Both the position numbers and the translations under genes were made by a program. The notes beneath the pieces were generated by a model that searched no databases, was not told where the DNA came from, and worked only from the letters and a program-made list of their open reading frames with translations. From Cryobacterium sp. SO2 (GTDB lineage Bacteria > Actinomycetota > Actinomycetes > Actinomycetales > Microbacteriaceae): a DNA stretch of 64,000 nt. Position 1 is the stretch's first letter; the number at the start of each line of letters is the position of its first letter. The stretch lies in assembly GCF_026151165.2 (NCBI RefSeq), contig NZ_CP117849.1, forward strand, positions 2,046,001 to 2,110,000, in the 5' to 3' direction. Shown here in pieces: positions 53,302-62,097 of the stretch.

Positions 53302-54267
53302 TTAGGGGCGGGAGTCGGTTGTGCTTGTGGCGTCGACGTCGCGTGATTCAACGGGTTCAGCAGCCTCATCGCCGTGATCCTCGAGCTCGGAATCGGTTTC
53401 ACCAGATTCTACCTCAGGGTCGACCGGCTTCCACTCGCGGCCCGGCAGGTAGGGGCTCAGTTCGAGTCCGGTGTGCCTGCGGCTCTGCACGATGATGATG
53501 ACCAGGCCGAGGACGACGGCGAACAGCGCGGCCCAGACGTTGGTGCGCAGGCCGAAGAAGATCTCGCTCGGGTCGACGCGGATCGATTCGAACACCGTGC
53601 GGCCGGCGCCGTACCAGATCAGGTAGACGCCGAAGGCCGAGCCCCAGCGCAGTCGGAACTGGCGTTCGAGCAGCAGGATCACGGCGACGCCGACGAGGTT
53701 CCAGACGATCTCGTAGAGGAAGGTGGGGTGGAAGAGGGTGCCCTCTGGCAGGCCGACCGGGTAGGCGGGGTTGTCGGGCGAGATTTCCAGGCCCCAGGGC
53801 AGGGTGGTGGGCAGGCCGAACAGTTCGCTGTTGAACCAGTTGCCGAGGCGGCCGAAGGCCTGGGCGAGGAGCATTCCGGGAGCCAATGCGTCGGCGAACG
53901 ACCAGAACCGGATACCGGAGCGGCGGCAGCCGATGTAGGCGCCGACGGCGCCACCGAGCAGGGCGCCGAAGATGGCGATGCCGCCCTTCCAGACCGCGAA
54001 GACGTCCCACAGGTTGGCACCGTCATAGAAGTAGTCGTTGGGGTGCGTGAGCACGTGGAAGATCCGCGCGCCGACGATGCCGAGCGGCACCGCCCACAGG
54101 ATGATGTCGAGCACCACTCCCGGCTCGGCCCCACGTTTGGTCAGCCGACGGGAGGTCAGGGCGGTCGCGGCGAAGATCCCGACGAGGATGCAGATCGCAT
54201 ACGCATGGATGCGGAAGATGCCCAGGTCGAAGTAGCTCCACTCGGGGCTCGGAATGCTCAAGTGCAC
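53302..54267 (-). CDS. lgt: Prolipoprotein diacylglyceryl transferase
   Basis: 321 aa, about seven membrane helices. The family signature is GRLGNWFNSELFGLPTTLPW, and HPTFLYEIVWN and GRTVFE follow. It adds diacylglycerol to lipoprotein cysteines in the membrane. A charged acidic C-tail of about 60 residues is extra, as in many Actinobacteria. GAAAGG precedes the GTG start. It sits between trpA and gltB, the order also found in mycobacteria. Confidence 0.96.
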   Translation of the reverse strand: MHLSIPSPEWSYFDLGIFRIHAYAICILVGIFAATALTSRRLTKRGAEPGVVLDIILWAVPLGIVGARIFHVLTHPNDYFYDGANLWDVFAVWKGGIAIFGALLGGAVGAYIGCRRSGIRFWSFADALAPGMLLAQAFGRLGNWFNSELFGLPTTLPWGLEISPDNPAYPVGLPEGTLFHPTFLYEIVWNLVGVAVILLLERQFRLRWGSAFGVYLIWYGAGRTVFESIRVDPSEIFFGLRTNVWAALFAVVLGLVIIIVQSRRHTGLELSPYLPGREWKPVDPEVESGETDSELEDHGDEAAEPVESRDVDATSTTDSRP

Positions 54268-54359
54268 GACAACAACCTTTCATCGTGACCGGGTGGCCAC
54301 TGGGAGCCGGTCGATCGACCGCCTCGGATAATTTACCTTAGATCGCCACGTGCGATATT

Positions 54360-54394
54360 CACCGGCCACTGTTCGGCTGGAACAGTGGCCGGTG
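54360..54394 (-). terminator. Terminator of the trp operon
   Basis: 15-bp perfect arms CACCGGCCACTGTTC / GAACAGTGGCCGGTG with a 5-nt loop, 39 bp after trpA. Confidence 0.8.
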
Positions 54395-54413
54395 CGCGGC
54401 GGACGCCACCGAC

Positions 54414-54445
54414 TGGCTAGACGGCAGCCTGGCTAGACGGCAGCG
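54414..54445. repeat. 16-bp tandem duplication carrying the trpA stop codon
   Basis: TGGCTAGACGGCAGCC (54414-54429) and TGGCTAGACGGCAGCG (54430-54445) differ at one base. The second is the true trpA end with its stop at 54433-54435; the first is a copy lying just beyond the gene. Confidence 0.85.
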
Positions 54446-55272
54446 CGGATGTCGCGGGCGCCGGCGGCGAGTTCCGCCGCGAGACGCGCCACAGCGGCGA
54501 CTCCCCCGTCGGAGAGAGCCTTCACCAGTGCAGAACCGACGATGGCGCCGTCGGCGTACTCCAGAACTTCGCGCACCTGGGCTGGCGTGGAGATGCCCAG
54601 GCCAACGCAGGCACTGGTCGAGCCGGCCTCACGCAGTCGGGTGACGAGCACGCGCGCGGCGGAGTCCACGTCGCTCCTGGCGCCGGTGATACCCATGGTG
54701 GAGACGGCGTAGACGAAACCGCGGCTCTGAGTGACGGCCTGCACGAGGCGTTCGTCCGAGGACGACGGCGCGGCGAGGAAGACCCTGTCGAGGCCCGCGC
54801 GTTCGCTGGCGGCCAACCAGGCCTGCGCGTCGTCCGGAATGAGGTCGGGCGTGATGAGCCCGGCTCCCCCTGCGGCGGCGAGATCGTCGGCGAACCTGTC
54901 GACGCCGTACTGCAGTACCGGGTTCCAGTAGGTCATGATCAGCACCGGGGTGTCGACCTGCGCCGTGATCGCGGCGACGGCCTCGAATCCATGGCGGAGA
55001 CGGAACCCGTTGGCCAGGGCCTGCTGGGTGGCGGCCTGGATGACAGGGCCGTCCATGACGGGGTCGGAATACGGCAGGCCCAGTTCGATGATGTCCACGC
55101 CGCTCTGCGCGATCGCGACGGCGGCATCGACGCTGTCGGTGAGGGTGGGGAACCCGACGGGCAGGTAGCCGATCAGGGCACCGCCGCCGGCGGCCCTGCG
55201 CGCGGCGATGGTGGCTTCGACGCTGCTGGTGGTACCGGTGCCGGCGGCGCCGGTGATGGATGGGTTCGTCAC
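54433..55272 (-). CDS. trpA: Tryptophan synthase alpha chain
   Basis: 279 aa TIM barrel. ELGLPYSDPVMDGPVIQAA carries the first catalytic acid; GLITPDLIPDDA and VGLGISTPAQV follow. It cleaves indole-3-glycerol phosphate and channels indole to TrpB. Its start overlaps the trpB stop by 4 bp. It is the last gene of the operon. Confidence 0.96.
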   Translation of the reverse strand: MTNPSITGAAGTGTTSSVEATIAARRAAGGGALIGYLPVGFPTLTDSVDAAVAIAQSGVDIIELGLPYSDPVMDGPVIQAATQQALANGFRLRHGFEAVAAITAQVDTPVLIMTYWNPVLQYGVDRFADDLAAAGGAGLITPDLIPDDAQAWLAASERAGLDRVFLAAPSSSDERLVQAVTQSRGFVYAVSTMGITGARSDVDSAARVLVTRLREAGSTSACVGLGISTPAQVREVLEYADGAIVGSALVKALSDGGVAAVARLAAELAAGARDIRAAV

Positions 55273-56495
55273 AGTTGCTGCGCTCCAGCGTCGAGTAGGT
55301 CGAAGTAGCGGCCGGCGGTTTCCATGTCCTTGTCGCCGCGACCGCTGAGGTTGACGAGGATGATCGAATCCGGTCCGAGCTGCTTGCCGAGCTCCAGCGT
55401 TCCCGCCAGGGCGTGCGCCGACTCGATGGCGGGGATGATCCCCTCCGTGCGGCTGAGCAGGCGCAGCGCGTCCATGGCCTGCGCATCCGTGACCGGCAGG
55501 TAGGTGGCGCGGCCGATGCTCGCGAGCCAGGCGTGTTCCGGCCCGACCCCCGGGTAGTCCAGGCCGGCGGAAATCGAGTGCGACTCCACGGTCTGGCCGT
55601 CCTCGTCCTGCAGCATCATGCTGCGGGCGCCGTGCAGCACGCCCGGCCGGCCTTTGGTGAGGGTCGCGGCGTGCCTGAGGCCTTCGATGCCTTCTCCGCC
55701 GGCTTCGTAGCCGTACAGCGCCACCTCCGGGTCGTCGAGGAAGGCGTGGAAGATCCCCATCGCGTTGGAGCCGCCGCCGACACAGGCCGTGACGGCGTCG
55801 GGCAGCCGGCCGGTGAGGTCGAGCACCTGCTGCCTGGCCTCCTCGCCGATGATCTTCTGGAAGTCCCGCACCATGGCGGGGAACGGGTGCGGGCCGGCAA
55901 CGGTGCCGAACACGTAGTTGGTGGTCTCCACGTTCGTCACCCAGTCGCGCATGGCGTCGTTGATGGCGTCCTTGAGGGTACGCGAGCCGGTCTTCACCGA
56001 GACGACCTCGGCACCGAGCAGGCGCATGCGCGCCACGTTGAGCGCCTGTCGTTCGGTGTCGACCTCGCCCATGTAGACGACGCAGTCGAGCCCGAAGAGG
56101 GCTGCGGCGGTGGCCGTGGCGACGCCGTGCTGGCCGGCGCCGGTCTCGGCGATCACGCGCTTCTTGCCGATGCGCTTGGTGAGGAGGACCTGGCCGAGCA
56201 CGTTGTTGAGCTTGTGCGACCCGGTGTGGTTGAGGTCCTCACGCTTGAGGATGATGCGCGCACCGCCGCCGTGGGCGGCGAAGCGGGGCACCTCGGTGAT
56301 CAGCGACGGGCGACCGGTGTAGCTGCGGTGCAGCTCGGTCAGCTCGGCGGCGAAGGCCGGGTCGGCCTTGGCGAGCTCGTACTCGGCGGAGAGCTCGTCG
56401 AGAGCTGCCACCAGGGACTCCGGCACGAATCGGCCGCCGAAATCGCCGAAGTAGGGGCCGGATTGTGCGCGAAGGGAATCTGTACCGCTGGACAT
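55269..56495 (-). CDS. trpB: Tryptophan synthase beta chain
   Basis: 408 aa. PLP-binding lysine K95 is in HTGSHKLNN, the phosphate loop GGGSNAMG and catalytic ETGAGQHGVA are present. It condenses indole with serine. Directly adjoins trpC (stop and start are consecutive). Confidence 0.97.
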   Translation of the reverse strand: MSSGTDSLRAQSGPYFGDFGGRFVPESLVAALDELSAEYELAKADPAFAAELTELHRSYTGRPSLITEVPRFAAHGGGARIILKREDLNHTGSHKLNNVLGQVLLTKRIGKKRVIAETGAGQHGVATATAAALFGLDCVVYMGEVDTERQALNVARMRLLGAEVVSVKTGSRTLKDAINDAMRDWVTNVETTNYVFGTVAGPHPFPAMVRDFQKIIGEEARQQVLDLTGRLPDAVTACVGGGSNAMGIFHAFLDDPEVALYGYEAGGEGIEGLRHAATLTKGRPGVLHGARSMMLQDEDGQTVESHSISAGLDYPGVGPEHAWLASIGRATYLPVTDAQAMDALRLLSRTEGIIPAIESAHALAGTLELGKQLGPDSIILVNLSGRGDKDMETAGRYFDLLDAGAQQL

Positions 56496-57278
56496 CTATA
56501 CCGCCAAGAATTCGGTGAGGGTGAGAATGGGATCGCTGGTGACGAGTGCTTCACCGACCAGCACGACGTCGGCGCCCGCTGCCCGGTAGTGGGCGACGTC
56601 CGCGGCGGTCTTGACCGCGGACTCCGCCACCCGGATGACGCCGGAGGGGATGCGGTCGGCCAGGCTCGCGAAGAGGTTCTGGTCGAGTTCGAAGGTGCTC
56701 AGGTCTCTGGCGTTGACGCCGACGAGGTTGGCTCCGACGTCGAGCGCCCTGTCGACCTCGTCGGCGCTGTGGGTCTCGACCAGCGGGGTCATCCCGAGTT
56801 CGAGCACCAGGGAGTGCAGGGAGCCGAGGGTGGCCTGGTCGAGTGCGGCGACGATCAGGAGCACGAGGTCGGCTCCGGCGGCGCGCGCTTCCAGGACCTG
56901 GTAGGCGTTGCCGATGAAGTCCTTGCGCAGCACCGGGACCGCCACGGCTGTCCTGACCTGTTCGAGGTCGTCGAGCGAACCGAGGAACCGGCGCCCTTCG
57001 GTGAGGACGCTGATGGCGCTGGCGCCGCCGAACTCGTACGACACGGCCAGTGCGGCGGGGTCGCTGATCTCGGCGAGGGCGCCCCGGGACGGGCTGGCCC
57101 GCTTGACCTCGGCGATGATCTTCACCCGGTCAGACGGTGCGAGCGCGTGCAGGGCGTCCAGCGCGGGCGCGCGTCCGATGGCGTCGGCTTCCAGGGCCGC
57201 GAGCGGCCGGTCGAGGCGGCGCGTCTCAGCGTCGGCCAGCGAACCGGCGAACAGTTCGGCGAGAAGGTCGCTGGTCAC
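56496..57278 (-). CDS. trpC: Indole-3-glycerol phosphate synthase
   Basis: 260 aa. IIAEVKRASPSRG, VLRKDFIGNAYQVLEARAAGADLVLL (quoted in two motifs: KDF and E-A-R-A-A-G-A-D) and VGVNARDLSTFE are the family signatures. It closes the indole ring. The GTG at 57278 is chosen because it lies 4 nt after the upstream gene and GGAAG lies ahead; longer in-frame readings overlap that gene. A trpF is not seen, as expected where PriA does both jobs. Confidence 0.94.
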   Translation of the reverse strand: MTSDLLAELFAGSLADAETRRLDRPLAALEADAIGRAPALDALHALAPSDRVKIIAEVKRASPSRGALAEISDPAALAVSYEFGGASAISVLTEGRRFLGSLDDLEQVRTAVAVPVLRKDFIGNAYQVLEARAAGADLVLLIVAALDQATLGSLHSLVLELGMTPLVETHSADEVDRALDVGANLVGVNARDLSTFELDQNLFASLADRIPSGVIRVAESAVKTAADVAHYRAAGADVVLVGEALVTSDPILTLTEFLAV

Positions 57279-57282
57279 GTAG

Positions 57283-57504
57283 TCAGTGACTTCCGTCGAC
57301 CGACGCCGCGCCGTAGCCGGCCTTCGCCATGATCCAGCCGGCGGCCAGGCCGACGAGCAGGAGGACCACGGAGGCCCAGACGAGCCACACAACCTCGAAG
57401 AAGAATGCGACGGTGCCGATGCTGAACGCGATCAGCATGATGGTGACTGCGGTCCAGGCCGCGGTCGAGTGGCCGTGGCCGGGGTCTGCCGACTCGAAGC
57501 TCAT
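57283..57504 (-). CDS. HGxxPAAW-motif small membrane protein
   Basis: 73 aa. The N-terminal HGHSTAAW is the hallmark of a small actinobacterial family found in trp operons; two membrane helices follow (about residues 18-38 and 41-61). Function is unknown. A clear GAGGAG ribosome binding site precedes the ATG at 57504. It lies between the Trp-associated membrane protein and trpC. Confidence 0.85.
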   Translation of the reverse strand: MSFESADPGHGHSTAAWTAVTIMLIAFSIGTVAFFFEVVWLVWASVVLLLVGLAAGWIMAKAGYGAASVDGSH

Positions 57505-57571
57505 GGTTCTCCTCAGGTAAATGGGCGTGCTGGACAATTCTAGCTTGCCGGGGTAACGGTGGGCCGCCTGG

Positions 57572-58180
57572 TCAGGCGGTCGGGTCGTCCCCGCGGGTGA
57601 GCCCGTCCCAGTCGTCGACGGCATCGCGCGGACGGGTCTGGCCGGTCGCGGCATCCGTCACCGGTGCGAACCGGGTGGCCTCGTAACGCGAGGTGGGGCC
57701 GGGCCAGCGCTTGGCCGTGACGCAGACCATGAGCCCGACGAGGAGCATCAGGACGCCGGCGGCCAGGGCCAGGAACGGCCAGGGGGTCAGCGCGGCGCTG
57801 CTCACCGCCGCGCGGGTGGAATCGTTGCCGGCGATGCCCGTCGCGGTGGTGACAGCGGCAGAGCTGGCGCCGACCGGGTCCGCGATCGCCAGCGCGGCGG
57901 AGAGGATCACACTGACGCCGAGCAGCACCTCGAGCAGGCCGAGCACGATCCGGATCACGACACCGGCGATGGTGAGGGCGCCGGCCAGGGCCAGCCCGGC
58001 CAGGGCCAGTGCGGTCAGGCCGGGGGCCGCTATGGTTCCACTCACGTCGAGGACCTGCTCGGTGGTGCCGTCGGCGGCGAGCCGCACGATCGCCCACACC
58101 TGGGTCCAGGCCAGCAGCGCGATACCGCTGGCCGCGATCACGGCCAGGACCAGCATCGGCTTGATGCGCTTGGACGACAT
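57572..58180 (-). CDS. Trp biosynthesis-associated membrane protein
   Basis: 202 aa with four membrane helices (about 9-28, 52-72, 78-98 and 133-155). Its position right after trpE and its W-Q-x-W motif (LAWTQVWA) match the actinobacterial Trp_oprn_chp family. Function is unknown, perhaps transport or regulation of tryptophan. Its ATG overlaps the end of trpE (TGA next to ATG). Confidence 0.85.
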   Translation of the reverse strand: MSSKRIKPMLVLAVIAASGIALLAWTQVWAIVRLAADGTTEQVLDVSGTIAAPGLTALALAGLALAGALTIAGVVIRIVLGLLEVLLGVSVILSAALAIADPVGASSAAVTTATGIAGNDSTRAAVSSAALTPWPFLALAAGVLMLLVGLMVCVTAKRWPGPTSRYEATRFAPVTDAATGQTRPRDAVDDWDGLTRGDDPTA

Positions 58181-59704
58181 TCAGTGCACCCGGGTCATCG
58201 TGTTGGCCACGGCCACCGCTCGCAGCGGCGCGGCCGCCTTGTTCTGCGACTCCTGGTACTCCGACGCCGGGTCGGAGTCGGCGACGAGGCCACCGCCGGC
58301 CTGCACGTATGCGACACCGTTCATGATCGTGGCGGTGCGGATGGCGATGGCGAGGTCGGCGTCGCCGGCGAAGCCGAAGTAGCCCACCACTCCCCCGTAG
58401 ACACCGCGCTGGGCAGGTTCGAGGGCGTCGATGATCTCCAGCGCGCGCGGCTTGGGCGCGCCGGAGAGCGTGCCGGCTGGGAAGGTGGCCCTGAAGACGT
58501 CGATCGCGCTCATCTCGGGCAGTAGATCACCCTCGACCGAGGAGACCAGGTGCATGATGTGGCTGAACCGTTCGATGCGCATGAACTCGGTCACTTCGAC
58601 CGAGCCGGCCCGGCAGACCTTGAGCAGGTCGTTGCGGGCGAGGTCGACGAGCATCAGGTGCTCTGCGCGCTCCTTGGGGTCCCCGGCCAGTTCGGTCTCG
58701 AAGTCGGCGTCGGATTCCGGGGTGGCGCCGCGCGGCTTCGATCCGGCGATGGGGTGGGTGAACACCCGGGTATTGGCCACCTTCACCAGGGCCTCAGGGG
58801 ACGAACCGACGATGGAATACGGCTCGCCCGTGGTCGATTCGAGGCTGAGCAGGTACATGTACGGGCTCGGGTTGAGGCTGCGCAGCACCCGGTAGACGTC
58901 GATCGGGTCGGCCGTGCACTCCTGGTCGAAGCGTTGCGAGATGACGACCTGGAAGATGTCGCCGTCGACGATGTGCTGCTTGGAGGTGTCGACGGCGCCG
59001 AGGAAATCGGCCCGTTCGGTGCGGTACACCGGATTGGCCGGCGTGGACAGGTCGACCTCGGACACGAAGGCCTCCGCCGGCTGGGTGAGCCTGGCCTGCA
59101 GGGCGTCCAGGCGCGCCTGGGCGGCGGGCCAGAGGGCATCCGTGGGTTCGGTACCGTCGTTGAGCACGTTGGCGATCAGCTGCACGGTGCCGAACTTGTG
59201 GTCGATCACGACGAGGTCGGCGACGAAGCTGAACGCCTGCCCTGGCACCGTGTAGTCGGCGGGCGGACGGTTGGGCAGCCGTTCGATCTGGCGGATGGCC
59301 TCCCAGCCGATGAACCCGACGAGACCGCCGGTCAGCGGCGGATGCTCGGCTAGGCGGGGCGTCTGCCAGCGCTGGTACAGGTAGGCGAGGGCGTTCAACG
59401 GAGCGAGGTCGGTGGCGCCGCCGAAGGCCCGCTCGGCGGAGATGCCGTAGTCGAGCCAGGCGGTGTCGTCGCCGGACTGGGTGAGCACGCCGAATGACGA
59501 CACCCCCACGAAGGAGAACCTGGACCAGATGCCGCCCTGTTCGGCGGATTCGAGCAGGAAGCTGCCCGCGGTGCCGTTGGCGAGCTTGCGGTAGATGCCG
59601 ACGGGGGTCTCGCCGTCGGCGAAGAGTTCCCGGATGACCGGGATCACCCGGTGTTCACCCAACAGGGCCGAGAAGGCCTCCGGGATGGTCGAGCCTGCGC
59701 TCAT
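58181..59704 (-). CDS. trpE: Anthranilate synthase component I
   Basis: 507 aa. N-terminal LLESAEQGGIWSRFSFVG is the tryptophan-feedback region; the chorismate-binding domain has VSSVEGDL, FPAGTLSGAPKPRALEIID and AYVQAGGGLVADSDPASEY (family motifs). It makes anthranilate from chorismate with a separate glutaminase (TrpG), which is not encoded in this operon, nor is trpD. Start overlaps hisI by 4 bp, so his and trp genes are translationally linked. Confidence 0.96.
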   Translation of the reverse strand: MSAGSTIPEAFSALLGEHRVIPVIRELFADGETPVGIYRKLANGTAGSFLLESAEQGGIWSRFSFVGVSSFGVLTQSGDDTAWLDYGISAERAFGGATDLAPLNALAYLYQRWQTPRLAEHPPLTGGLVGFIGWEAIRQIERLPNRPPADYTVPGQAFSFVADLVVIDHKFGTVQLIANVLNDGTEPTDALWPAAQARLDALQARLTQPAEAFVSEVDLSTPANPVYRTERADFLGAVDTSKQHIVDGDIFQVVISQRFDQECTADPIDVYRVLRSLNPSPYMYLLSLESTTGEPYSIVGSSPEALVKVANTRVFTHPIAGSKPRGATPESDADFETELAGDPKERAEHLMLVDLARNDLLKVCRAGSVEVTEFMRIERFSHIMHLVSSVEGDLLPEMSAIDVFRATFPAGTLSGAPKPRALEIIDALEPAQRGVYGGVVGYFGFAGDADLAIAIRTATIMNGVAYVQAGGGLVADSDPASEYQESQNKAAAPLRAVAVANTMTRVH

Positions 59705-60078
59705 CGGGACTCCTCCACGTTCTCGGTGGGCATGGCGAGAACTGTCACGTCGATGCCACGCCCGTCGAAACAGGTGCGGGTGCCCGTGTGGCAGGCCGCG
59801 CCGATCTGTTCGACCTGCACGACGAGGGTGTCGGCGTCGCAGTCCAGGGCGGCCGACCGCACGAACTGGGCATGCCCGGAGGTGTCGCCCTTGCGCCAGT
59901 ACTCCTGGCGGCTGCGGGACCAGAACGTCACGCGTCCCTCGGTGAGGGTGCGGCGGAGGGCCTCACGGTCCATCCAGCCGAGCATCAGCACCTCGTGGGT
60001 GTCCCATTGCTGGATCACGGCGGGCAGCAGCCCGTCCGCGGAGAAGAGGGCGGAGTCCAGAGCGGCGTCGACGTTCAT
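59701..60078 (-). CDS. hisI: Phosphoribosyl-AMP cyclohydrolase
   Basis: 125 aa. The zinc-binding motif DCDADTLVVQVEQIGAACH and the TGTRTCFDG loop are diagnostic (quoted in part). It opens the adenine ring in the third step of histidine synthesis. It overlaps hisF and trpE by 4 bp each. HisE is a separate gene, not fused. Confidence 0.95.
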   Translation of the reverse strand: MNVDAALDSALFSADGLLPAVIQQWDTHEVLMLGWMDREALRRTLTEGRVTFWSRSRQEYWRKGDTSGHAQFVRSAALDCDADTLVVQVEQIGAACHTGTRTCFDGRGIDVTVLAMPTENVEESR

Positions 60079-60839
60079 CGGCGCACCACCATTCCGGCGT
60101 CGGCAAGCTCACGCTTGACGTCACCAATCGTCAGGTCTCCACTGTGGAAGACGGAGGCGGCCAGCACGGCGTCGGCTCCTGCCGTGATCGCCGGCGGGAA
60201 GTCTTCGACGCGTCCTGCGCCGCCGGAGGCGATCACGGGAACCGAGCTGAGCTCCCGCATGATCGTGATGAGTTCGAGGTCGAAGCCGGCCTTGGTGCCG
60301 TCGGCGTCGATGCTGTTCACCAGCAGTTCGCCCGCGCCCAGTTCGATGGCCTGTCTGGCCCAGGCCAGGGCGTCGAGGTCGGTTTCGGTGCGGCCACCGT
60401 GTGTGGTCACAACGAAGCCGGACGGGGTGCGGCCGCTGCGCTTGACGTCCAGGGAGAGCACGAGCACCTGGGCGCCGTACCTGTCGGCGATCTCGGAGAT
60501 CAGGGCGGGCCGGGCGATGGCGGCGCTGTTCACGCCGACCTTGTCGGCGCCGCTGGCCTGCAGGCGGGAGACATCGTCGACGCTACGGATGCCGCCGCCG
60601 ACGGTGAGCGGGATGAACACCTGTTCGGCGGTGGCGCGCACCACGTCGTAGGTGGTGGACCTGTCGTCGACCGTGGCGGTGACGTCGAGGAAGGTGAGTT
60701 CGTCCGCGCCCTGCTCGTAGTAGCGCTTGGCGAGTTCGACGGGATCGCCGGCGTCGCGCAGGTTCTGGAAGTTGACACCCTTGACGACACGGCCGTTGGC
60801 CACGTCGAGGCACGGAATCACTCTGACGGCGAGGCTCAT
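60075..60839 (-). CDS. hisF: Imidazole glycerol phosphate synthase, cyclase subunit
   Basis: 254 aa TIM barrel. Catalytic aspartate in IPCLDVANGRVVKG (D12), VGGGIRSVDD and the second aspartate in VLSLDVKRSG. It joins PRFAR with ammonia from HisH, which is not encoded nearby. ATG at 60839 is the family start; upstream frame is rejected. Overlaps hisI (ATGA). Confidence 0.95.
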   Translation of the reverse strand: MSLAVRVIPCLDVANGRVVKGVNFQNLRDAGDPVELAKRYYEQGADELTFLDVTATVDDRSTTYDVVRATAEQVFIPLTVGGGIRSVDDVSRLQASGADKVGVNSAAIARPALISEIADRYGAQVLVLSLDVKRSGRTPSGFVVTTHGGRTETDLDALAWARQAIELGAGELLVNSIDADGTKAGFDLELITIMRELSSVPVIASGGAGRVEDFPPAITAGADAVLAASVFHSGDLTIGDVKRELADAGMVVRR

Positions 60840-60862
60840 GGGTACGTGTCCGTTTTCTGGGC

Positions 60863-61702
60863 TTACAACCGGGCGTTGTGGATGGACGTGACGAGGATGG
60901 CGCGGGCACCGAGTTCGTACAACCGGTCCATGACGCTGTTGGTGTCCAGGCGCGGGATCATCACCCGCACGGCCACCCAATTCGGGTCGCGCAGCGACGA
61001 GATCGTCGGGGACTCGATGCCGGAGGCGGCCTGGCAGGCGGCGTCGAGGTTGTCGACGTGCACGTCGTAGTCCACCAGCACGTACTGACGGGCCACCAGC
61101 ACGCCCTGCAGGCGTCGCAGCAGGGTGTTGATGCCCGGGTTCTCGTTCTCGGAGGTGATCAGGACGGCCGTGGACTCGAGGATGACGGGACCGAAAATCT
61201 GCAGGCCGGCCTTGCGAAGGGTGGAGCCGGTGGAGACGACGTCGGCGACGGCATCCGCGACGCCCAGCTGAACGGCGGACTCGACGGCGCCGTCGAGGGT
61301 CACGAGGTTCACGGTAACGCCGTGCCCGGCGAGGAAGGTGCCGACGAGGCCGGGGTAGCTGGTGGCGACGCGCAAGCCCTCGAGGTCGGTGAGGTCGGTG
61401 AACCGGCCGGCGGGGCCGGCGAAGCGGAAGGTGGAGTCACCGAAGTCCAGGCTGGCGATCTCGGCGGCGGTCGAGCGGGAGTCCAGGAGCAGGTCGCGGC
61501 CGGTGATGCCCACGTCCAGTGCGCCGCTGCCGACGTAGGTGGCGATGTCGCGGGGACGCAGGTAGAAGAACTCCACGTCGTTGTGCGGGTCGGCCACCAC
61601 CAGGTCGCGCGGGTCGCGGCGGCCGTTGTAGCCGGCCTCTGCGAGCATCTGGGCGGCGGTCTCCGCGAGCGAGCCCTTATTGGGCACAGCGATTCTCAAC
61701 AT
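60863..61702 (-). CDS. hisG: ATP phosphoribosyltransferase (long form)
   Basis: 279 aa. MLRIAVPNKGSLAETA opens the catalytic domain, with VGSGALDVGITGRDL and DLVSTGSTLRKAGL-like PRPP motif (VSTGSTLRKAG). The C-terminal about 75 residues form the ACT-like regulatory domain that senses histidine. It joins ATP and PRPP. ATG at 61702 is the family start with GAGAAAG upstream. Confidence 0.95.
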   Translation of the reverse strand: MLRIAVPNKGSLAETAAQMLAEAGYNGRRDPRDLVVADPHNDVEFFYLRPRDIATYVGSGALDVGITGRDLLLDSRSTAAEIASLDFGDSTFRFAGPAGRFTDLTDLEGLRVATSYPGLVGTFLAGHGVTVNLVTLDGAVESAVQLGVADAVADVVSTGSTLRKAGLQIFGPVILESTAVLITSENENPGINTLLRRLQGVLVARQYVLVDYDVHVDNLDAACQAASGIESPTISSLRDPNWVAVRVMIPRLDTNSVMDRLYELGARAILVTSIHNARL

Positions 61703-61752
61703 GTCAATCTTTCTCAAGCTGGTGGGGTGGTCTTTCCGGTGAGGTTGTGACA

Positions 61753-62016
61753 TCACAGATGTCGGTACACGTCCTCGGGGGAAAGCCCCTTGGCCACCAT
61801 CATCACCTGCAGGTGGTAGATCAACTGCGAAATCTCTTCCGCGGTTTCGGTGTCGCTCTGGTATTCGGCAGCCATCCAGACCTCGGCGGCCTCCTCGACG
61901 ATCTTCTTGCCGATCGCGTGGATGCCGGCGTCGAGTTCGCGGACGGTGCCGGAGCCTTCCGGCCGGTCTACGGCCTTCTGGCTCAGCTCAGCGAACAGGT
62001 CGTCGAAAGTTTTCAC
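61753..62016 (-). CDS. hisE: Phosphoribosyl-ATP pyrophosphatase
   Basis: 87 aa MazG-like all-alpha enzyme. EEAAEVWMAAEYQ and EEISQLIYHLQVMM carry the Mg-binding acids. It removes pyrophosphate from the HisG product. The GTG start lies 6 nt after TAGCCT with no ribosome binding site, suggesting a leaderless promoter at the head of the his/trp run. Confidence 0.95.
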   Translation of the reverse strand: MKTFDDLFAELSQKAVDRPEGSGTVRELDAGIHAIGKKIVEEAAEVWMAAEYQSDTETAEEISQLIYHLQVMMVAKGLSPEDVYRHL

Positions 62017-62022
62017 CTGTAC

Positions 62023-62028
62023 AGGCTA
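62023..62028 (-). promoter_or_regulatory. -10 element of hisE (leaderless promoter candidate)
   Basis: TAGCCT ends 6 nt before the hisE GTG in the 81-bp gap after rpe. Confidence 0.5.
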
Positions 62029-62097
62029 CCGGTCCGGCAGGCCCGGTGAGCGCGCAGCTGGTGCGCAGGCCGGTGCACAGGCCGCTCGCCCGGTCGG

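Noticed and set aside
57279..57392. N-terminal extension of trpC
   Set aside because: It overlaps the HGxxPAAW gene in another frame and has no similarity to TrpC.
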